From Batrachochytrium dendrobatidis JAM81 (Eukaryota > Chytridiomycota > Chytridiomycetes > Rhizophydiales), in the NCBI RefSeq assembly GCF_000203795.2, contig NW_006281103.1, positions 753,658-817,657 on the forward strand: a stretch of 64,000 nt of DNA, given 5' to 3'. Positions 56,669-64,000 of the stretch are shown here, piece after piece. The translations under genes and the position numbers were made by a program. Each line of letters opens with the position of its first letter. The stretch's first letter is position 1. The notes beneath the pieces were generated by a model, which saw nothing but the letters and a program-made list of their open reading frames with translations, did not search any database and was not told the DNA's origin.

Positions 56669-57373
56669 ATGAAGGTGTTCGAATATATTCGTACGTTGAG
56701 AAACAGTCCTGCGCTTGCCAATCTGGGAGAATGGCATTCCAATAACATGGGTTATAGAAAGCTAGGTATTGCTACTGGTTGATACAGTTGTTTTGTCTTG
56801 ACTGTCTTGTATTGGCAATCTGATTCTTTGCAATGCATTCTTGTGCTTCCTGTCAATACAACTCATTGGGTTTAATCTAACCATATCTACTCGTTCATTT
56901 TGTTTTCTCAACTCAACCGCATAGGTCTGCGCTATGACGATATGGTCCCTGATAACAGTTATATCATCAAGGAAGCCTTACGTAGACTTCCAGAAAAAGA
57001 ACTCATGGAGCGCACCTTTCGTTTCCGTCGTGCCCTTTCGCTGTCCCTGATCAAGCAAGAGGCTCCCAAGGATGAATGGACTACTACTGCACAGGTAATC
57101 CTTCAACTCTAAAACTGTTGCATTGGCAGCTGTCGAATCAAATGTCTGGCCATGTTTTGTTTTTTGCGAAATTTACTATGCGTCAAGATCTATTGCTAAT
57201 TATCTTGCTATATCTACCATGTGGTTTTAAAATACTCGATCGTGCCAATATAGGACGTTGCTTACCTTCGCCCAATGATCAGCCTGGTTGAGGCCGAGGT
57301 TGCTACCAAGGAAAACTTTGACAATCTCACTTCCATTCCTGCGGCTTTATTGAAGCGAAACCGAAGTTCGTGA
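56669..57373 (+). CDS. QCR7: Cytochrome bc1 complex subunit 7
   Basis: Exons 56669-56765, 56925-57094 and 57254-57373 give 128 residues (yeast Qcr7 127). Matrix-side subunit of respiratory complex III that contacts cytochrome b. The block GYRKLGLRYDDMVPDNSYII followed by KEALRRLPEKELMERTFRFR corresponds to yeast GYKKLGLKFDDLIAEENPIM and QTALRRLPEDESYARAYRII, and DVAYLRPMISLVEAEVATKE matches DVPYLLPYILEAEAAAKEKD. There is no cleavable presequence, as in the family. Start taken at MKVFEYIRTLR. Confidence 0.93.
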
Positions 57374-57442
57374 AGAATAATATTCATATTCTCACTAAAT
57401 CATATCTTTTATTACTATTAGTTTGATACCCTGTTTCCAGTT

Positions 57443-60400
57443 TTAGTATCTGTATGGAGAAAACAGATCTACACCCTTTCCATATATCACTTTGTCCTTC
57501 CAATCCGTAAACGGATCAGTTTGTGCATTCCGTGCTTTTCGCTTGAGTGATGGGAATGTCAATGCATATCGTTTAGGATCTTCATAACCATGCACACCTG
57601 AAAAATCGAGCTAATTATATTTCGAAAATAGTAGCGTAAAGCAGTCAATAGTCAGTATTTTATAGATTTGATGGCTGGCATATAAATAGTCGAGGCTTAT
57701 AGGATTTACAATGAGATTTAAACCACATACCTCGGTTTTATTACCAAATGGAGGAGGTCTGTCTGTAAGCACTTGCAAATTAATCTCCATAGATGGCTCT
57801 TGGTCCGCAATGATCATATTGATATCTAGCTCAGGCACCTATTTTTGCATATTTGGTGTTGTAAATATACTTTTAGATTGACTGCACTAGAGCCATTATA
57901 CACAAGACTTTCAAATACTTACGCTAAGACAACCATACTTGATCACTTCGTGTATAATATGATCATCTGGTATAGTGTCCAAACATTGTTCTTTGTTCTT
58001 CAGCTCAATAAACTATACAATACATTCCAATCAACGAGTTAATAACGGATATCTGCAGACAATAGAATTTCAAAATCCATCATTTTGTTTGGTAAAACTT
58101 ACTTGATCGAATGCACCATCGATGGCTGAAATATCAATAGGCGTTGCTGATTGACTCAGCTCGTCTAATGCTTTAATAATTTTTAATCTTTCTAGAATTT
58201 CTGGCGTTTCTTTCTGAATGATGATGGCTTTCACTGTCGCAGCCGACGTAGTTTTTTCTGAATTGACGGTTTCTCGAGATTCGTGCTTGTCCTTGGATTC
58301 CGAATGTGTATTTGATCTAGACAAGTCATCATCCTGTAGCAACTCTGATTCACGTTCACCAACTGGATAATTGGCATTATTTAATGACATGCTTTGACTG
58401 GCACTTGATAAAGTAGATTTTGCTATGAGTTTTGACTCTGTGGCATCTGTGGTAGCGCCAGTCTGGAATAAAATGCTTACACTAGCATCCTTTTCGACTT
58501 GGAATAGTTGATCATCCTCTGTAGTCATTTCTCGAGTCAGTTGATCTCTATTATCTTGCTGAGCACTCTGATATAATTCCTGGCTTGTAGAATCATTGTG
58601 TGATACTTCTTGGATCAATTCTCCATTTAGATCATTAAAAGGCACATTAGAACTCGGGTCTGGTTCTGTTTTGGCACTCTCCATTGTGTCATTGGTCACC
58701 ATTTCAGCCTGTCCCAAGGACGCTTTGTGTTGAGAAACTATTGAATCTGAATAGCCATCCGTGGCAGGTGCTGGAGTGTAATCCGGTTGGGAAACAAATA
58801 AGCTTGCATCAGTCTCTTGAGCAATATCAGCCGTTTGATCGCCAACTGGATCTTCAGTTGATGTGCATATATCTACTTGAGGCGTTTCTAGTTTTGGAAA
58901 ATCACTCAATGTACCGTCAGTCAGTGCCGAGCCATATCGCAGATTTTCCTCATGTTCAAACAACTCCATCGGACTTGAATCCACAAGCATCCTTGATGTA
59001 GCGCTGTCTTGAGCCTGTTTAGTTGGTAGTCTGGGTAGCTCAATCACTTCTTGCAAGTTTTTACTGTCTACCATGACTCCACACTCGGTGCCAAAAATAA
59101 ACTCTTGTGATTGAGGCGGTTTACCGTGTCTTTGGAAATAGTATAGCTGAGAAATCAACTGTGCAATTTTTATGTCCATTGCAAAAGATCTGTGAAATCG
59201 TTTAAGCAAGTTGGAAAAGGATGAAAGGAATGACTCGACATGGAATGGATGAATGGGTCGAGTCTATGACACCCAAAATGCACGCATTATTTCAAATTAG
59301 ATATTACAGTGAAAATGCCATAGTTAGTGTTAACAGCATGGTAGAAAGCGTTCAGATAAATCAACTTACACATTCAATTTGCTCATTTTCAAGAATTGCT
59401 TTGCTACGCTCTGTCAGTGTAATTTTAATACCAACACCTAACATATTAAAAGTATGAGATCATCACAATTGCAGTACCAATAAAATAACGAATGCAATAA
59501 AACATTACCAGAAATTGGGATGCAAAATGATTGCTCTTTTGTATCAAATAGCAAATTTGCGGTAAAATGACCAACAACAGCAGCGGAAAAGCCAAATACA
59601 CATTTGGCACTTTGCCAGGGACCAATTGCAATTGATTCCGGTGCAATGATTTGACAGATTCCCTGTTGTAATTCGGTTTTTGAAAAATTCACATGGAGTG
59701 TTACATCCCCGCCATTATTAATTGTAACAGTTTCGTAAACTCGAAGATTGAACGGGCACCTTCCTGATATATTCAAAATAAAGGTATTTAGTAAAACCCA
59801 CAGCAATTTGTGCAATCCACAGAAACTATACTTGCCAACATTGAAACTAGTTGGACTCACGTCAGTCTTCATGCTACCACCAACACCAACAACGACAATT
59901 TCTTTGTAATGAATTCCTTTGCATTCCACCAGTATGCTGCTGGAAATTTTCCCCAGCATGCTAGGAGTAAAAAACACTTCAATCTCCATGACTTCTTTTG
60001 CTGCCAAAACACCACCATTAACTACAGTAGAGAAATTGATATCTTTACACGGAGGAATAGTAAAAAACACTGGCACTTTTCCCTTGTTTTCAATAATAAA
60101 CACATCTCGATATTTAAATCCAACAGCACACACGCCATAATCCAAGTACATATTGTTGACTTGGATCTCGGGAAACATGGCTTTACCGCGCACAACAACC
60201 TGGTATTTTCCAATATTTGTCACCATGGACAGTTGAGTGCGGAGTTCATAACCACCTGATGGATTCCATTGAATGCTTACAGTGCCTGTTTCTTCGCCTA
60301 ACACGCGACCTTGAACAGGAAACACTTTGAGTGGATAGGTTGCCTTGATTGAATATTCCAGCGGAAACCGGCCATGGTTTTTGAACGTGAATAATTTACT

Positions 60401-63400
60401 TGTAGATTCCAGCACTGGACATATTCCCATATTCACCAACGAAAATTCTTCTGGGTGAAGTACAGTTTCTTCGCACTGTCCACAAACTTTGATATAATAG
60501 TGCTTGTCAATCAAGTCAGTTTTCACAACAAGCTTTTCGTCAAATGCAGCCACTTCATGTCGAATATGCGTGACATTGAGTGTTACAACTTTTCCTGCTA
60601 AAAGTATACCTTTTGCTGGCGAAATATTAAACATGGATGGTTTAGCTACATCTTTGACATGGTATGACGTTGGTACTGTGCCCGTGTTTTTGATTACAAG
60701 ATCCATAGACGGTCTTGTAGTCCTCTCAAACATTCCAAAATCAATCTCGGTAGAATTGAATTCCAAAGTAGCCACGCCAGCATGCACCATCACTGGAACC
60801 TTGTGCGTACTATAGGGTGACGAAACTGAAAATACCACTGCAGTTCGAATCTCGTGCGAAGGCGTGTAAGTGATTGCAACAAAACTTTCACTAAATGGAT
60901 CAATCACCAAAGAAGATGGATAAAATTCTAAATCAGGAAACTCTTTTTCAAGCTGAAACTTGACCGGATAGTTGACATCACCAATGTTTTTGAGACCAAG
61001 TTTTTGCTCGTACGAGTTGCCTATTAAACATTCAGAAAACTCGAGTGCAATTTTTGAAACAATTAAAACGGCTTCACGACCGAGACCTATGAGCTCTATT
61101 TCGTAGGTTTCCATGCTTGTACCAATAATAAGGCGGCCTGGCGATGGGTTTTCCTCGTGGGGATTGAATACGAGCGGGAGGTTGTAACTCTTGCCTGGAA
61201 ATAAGGACACGCGCGAGCTTGGCCATTCTTTGCCTTTAAAAAACGTATCCGTTTCAACTACTTCAAATCGTGACAGATGGAGAATAGCATTTCCTTCGTT
61301 TGTAATAGGGAGAAACGAGACTGTATCCTTTCCAATCATACAGTGACCAAAGTCGAATCGACGGTACCGTGACAATGATGCTTTGGCATACCCACCGCCT
61401 CCATACATTTTGAAGCGGATAGGCTGTGAGCAATTGGGATCAAATATGACATCAGAAGATTGAATTGTTTCGTCAGCCGGCTTAAATGCAAACGCAATGG
61501 ACAGGGTTTGACCAACTTTAAGATTTCCTTTGCTTGGCATAATAGTCAATCCAACATTGGTGTTGATGAACTTGAATGCAATGTCCTTGTGTCCCACATT
61601 GGTAAAGCTTCTTGTGATATACTCTGTTTCACCGAGTGTTTGACGGTAAAAGTTAAGTATACGAGTATCATCACAAACAATATTAACAATCTTGGGTGTT
61701 GCCGTCAATGAAATTTCGTGTCTGGGAGTATTGGGCACATCTGATTTTACCAAAAGAGTAGCAAGAAACGTATCCTCGGTTCCCAAATGCAGCTCGATAT
61801 TAAATGTGGCTTCGCCATAACTCTGCAAAGTCGTGTCAACTGGGTCAACTTTGATATAGGGGCGAAGACAAGAAGATGCTTGGCTAGTCAACTGGGTAGA
61901 CGTGATAAGATGATAAAACATTTGCCTCCGTTTAAAATGCGTAGAAAATGCTGGTGCACCGCTTCGTTTTCCCAGCTGTATTGATTGATACCCAATCTCT
62001 CTATCCAAGTGGGTATTCGGAGCCATGGTTGGATTTTCTTCAGTAGCATTCAAGCCTGTTGATAAAGGCCCGTTTTGTGTTGCACTGCGTACAATCTCCA
62101 ATTCTTTTATAGTCGACTTGCGGACCATCATAATTATTAACGTCCAATGCTCTTTGGCAGTCAAGGGAGCTTTAGGATCTACATTTCCTGATTCACAAAG
62201 ATACTGTCGCTTTGCCCATCCAGATCGAGGATCAAGCGAAGTGTAATTGCTTAAAAGCGTAATGTACGCAGATGCATGTTCAGTAGAGTGCCCTACAACG
62301 GACCACTCTACAGATAGTTGTGATGGAATCGAACCACCATTTACAATTGTGATTTTTCTTGTATAAGTAAAATTGCAAGATATATCACCAAAGTCGAGAT
62401 CTCCACGATGTGAAAGTAAAATGGTACCGCCTTTTCCTTTAAGTGGAATAACCGAATTTCCACATTCTGCCCGGATTGTAATATTTCCAAGAGACGTGGT
62501 TGCACTACGTGCAAGGAATCGAGTACCAAGCTCAACCGCTTTGTTTGGCGGAAGTGACACTCGCAACATATTATACCAGCTAGTAAATACTCCCTTGTTA
62601 TTCAATCTTGATTTTTTGATATCCTCTACATCGATTAAACCGCCAAATTGAGTAATAGTATACTCTTCGTTTTCTACTTCAAAAAATGCAACAACGCCAA
62701 CCAGACCCAAATTCTGAACAAAAAATCGCTTTTCGCATGCACTATTAAAAGGCACCATACCAAAATCAAGGCCCTTGAGCATCGTGTCTTTGTCATTCAA
62801 GTAGATAATTTCAAGACGACCCACTCCACCATTGCCTTGAATATGAGCAGTCAGCGATTTTCCTTCCCAAAGTACTCTGAGTGTCGTGTGAAACAAATTC
62901 TCCGAATTGGGTTGGAAAAAAACCTTGAGAGTAGACGTACTGCAAGGCTCAATAAATCCGCGCAAGGGAAACACATCGAATTCAGAGCTGATCATGGGCT
63001 GCACTAGAAAATCTACGCCAAATAAACCATCATTGACAATCTCAAACAAGTGCGTATATATTGAATTGACTGGATGCACGCCAATATCAATTTGAGGGCT
63101 TGATTTGACGGAAATGAGTTGCTCTCCTTTGATATCTCGAAGATACAGCTGTGGGATAGAGCCAGATCCACTGATTTCAAACGTTTCAAAATGATCGCCA
63201 AAATATACCCGCACAGATTTTTGAAGCACAGCTGTGGATTTTGGAATATACCCAATAATCAAATTAACCTTGGATCGTGGCGGACAGTTTCCATCAGGAT
63301 TGTGAATACTAACTCCTTTGGATGCTAATTGCTCTACCCAAAATGGCACCTCATCCTGCAACGTGTCTGGTGTGGCTGCAATCAGGGCATTAAGATTGCG

Positions 63401-64000
63401 AAGAACAGCTGTTTCGGGGCGGCTTTTAGACTCTGCAATAGTCAAGCGTGCCAAATCACCGTCGTATTTACTCCAGTCTCCATCATCAGGTTCAGGTCGC
63501 GCATGATATCGGAATCCTAAATTGCCCTTGTTTGACAGTGTAACAATCTTGATATATGTTCTGTTGATTCGAGAAACCCCAAAATCCACTTTTTTAAGCG
63601 GAGTGTCGAGTTTAAGCATAGTGCATCCTCCCACACCATGAACAGTGCCTTTGAAATTCTGAAAATCGTAAGCAAGAACGATTTGATATTCATACTCCAA
63701 TAACATGGTGGGTGTAAATAATACAGTAATAACGGTTTCTTCGCCAATGCTCAAAGTGCCAGATTTGGGGTCCACAACAATTGGAGAAGGTATATTATGA
63801 GATGCTAGCTGCTGCATACTGTCAAAATCAGCATCTGTTTGTACTGGAGATTGAAAAATAGGAACCAGACTGATTTTGTAATTCAAAAAGATGTTACCGT
63901 CGTTGCCAATCTTAAACGACTTTTTATAAGTCTTGTTTAAGCGCATTACGCCAAAATCAAGGCTGTCCAATGCATCCGCGGGTATTATAACAAGACGAGG
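57443..64000 (-). CDS. HYDIN-like multi-ASH-domain axonemal protein, 3' part
   Basis: Minus-strand exons 64000-59832 (open to the window edge), 59759-59509, 59437-59370, 59158-58103, 58012-57923, 57838-57731 and 57610-57443 give at least 1969 residues. About twelve ASH/MSP-like beta-sandwich repeats are marked by LDFG-type openings: LDFGVMRLNKTYKKSFKIGN, VDFGVSRINRTYIKIVTLSN, IDIGVHPVNS, LDFGMVPFNS, LDFGDISCNF, FDFGHCMIGKDTVSFLPITN, LEFSECLIGN, IDFGMFERTTRPSMDLVIKN, LDYGVCAVGFKYRDVFIIEN and FNVGKCPFNLRVYETVTINN among them. This architecture belongs to HYDIN/CFAP47/CFAP74-type central-pair or axonemal proteins; which one is not decidable here. An acidic, disordered region (about 350 residues) and a basic C-terminus (KRKARNAQTDPFTDWKDKV) follow. 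The exon at 58103-59158 might instead start a separate gene at MDIKIAQLISQLYYF (59179). Confidence 0.8.

Noticed and set aside
57541..57600. Last HYDIN-like exon starting after the CAG at 57596-57598
   Set aside because: That acceptor puts the exon out of frame. The AG at 57612-57611 keeps phase and reads LDFSGVHGYEDPKRY.

Overview
The window is nuclear DNA from an early-diverging, flagellated (chytrid-like) fungus. It is AT-rich, with short spliceosomal introns in nearly every gene. The fungal side is shown by a Pkc1-type protein kinase C (two HR1-like regions, C2, two C1, kinase), a Kre9/Knh1-like secreted wall protein and Rud3/GMAP-210 and Sen1 homologues. Motility is shown by genes normally kept only by ciliated lineages: a multi-ASH-domain HYDIN-like protein, a C8orf74-like protein and a CFAP141-like protein. 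No prokaryotic operon, CRISPR array, rRNA or convincing tRNA was seen. All gene models were spliced by eye. Exon lists are given, and phase was checked exon by exon.

Layout. 0-7 kb: 3' end of a low-complexity gene, ribonucleotide reductase large subunit, and an ankyrin-plus-kinase gene that reads as an integrin-linked kinase (ILK) homologue. 7-13.5 kb: LUC7 (minus strand), a four-knuckle ZCCHC9-like protein, then a divergent pair of putative ciliary genes (CFAP141-like minus, C8orf74-like plus) about 147 bp apart. 14-28.5 kb: Kre9-like secreted protein, PIG-A, tafazzin (minus), a mitochondrial thiamine-pyrophosphate-type carrier and a GMAP-210/Rud3 golgin. 29.5-35.2 kb: a C2H2 zinc-finger protein, an FCP/NIF-like HAD protein and an EamA/DMT transporter. 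35.3-49.3 kb: Pkc1, V-ATPase subunit B (minus), a TMEM170-like protein (minus), COG2 (minus) and BCCIP/Bcp1. 49.3-64 kb: Sen1 helicase (minus) divergent from QCR7, then the 3' portion of the HYDIN-like gene (minus), which runs off the right edge.

A family of short terminal-inverted-repeat elements (MITE-like, about 0.14-0.55 kb, no coding capacity) is scattered through the window. Three copies are nearly identical. Copies or fragments lie in introns of the ZCCHC9-like, carrier, golgin, EamA and V-ATPase B genes, and one end supplies the last codons and stop of the CFAP141-like gene. The C8orf74-like gene carries what looks like a genuine U12-type AT-AC intron.

The genes are mostly unrelated housekeeping functions (nucleotide synthesis, GPI anchors, cardiolipin remodelling, Golgi tethering, proton pumping, transcription termination, respiration). 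They are not a pathway cluster. The strongest candidates for something not commonly described are the fungal ILK-like pseudokinase, the minor-spliceosome intron and the transposon-derived protein C-terminus.
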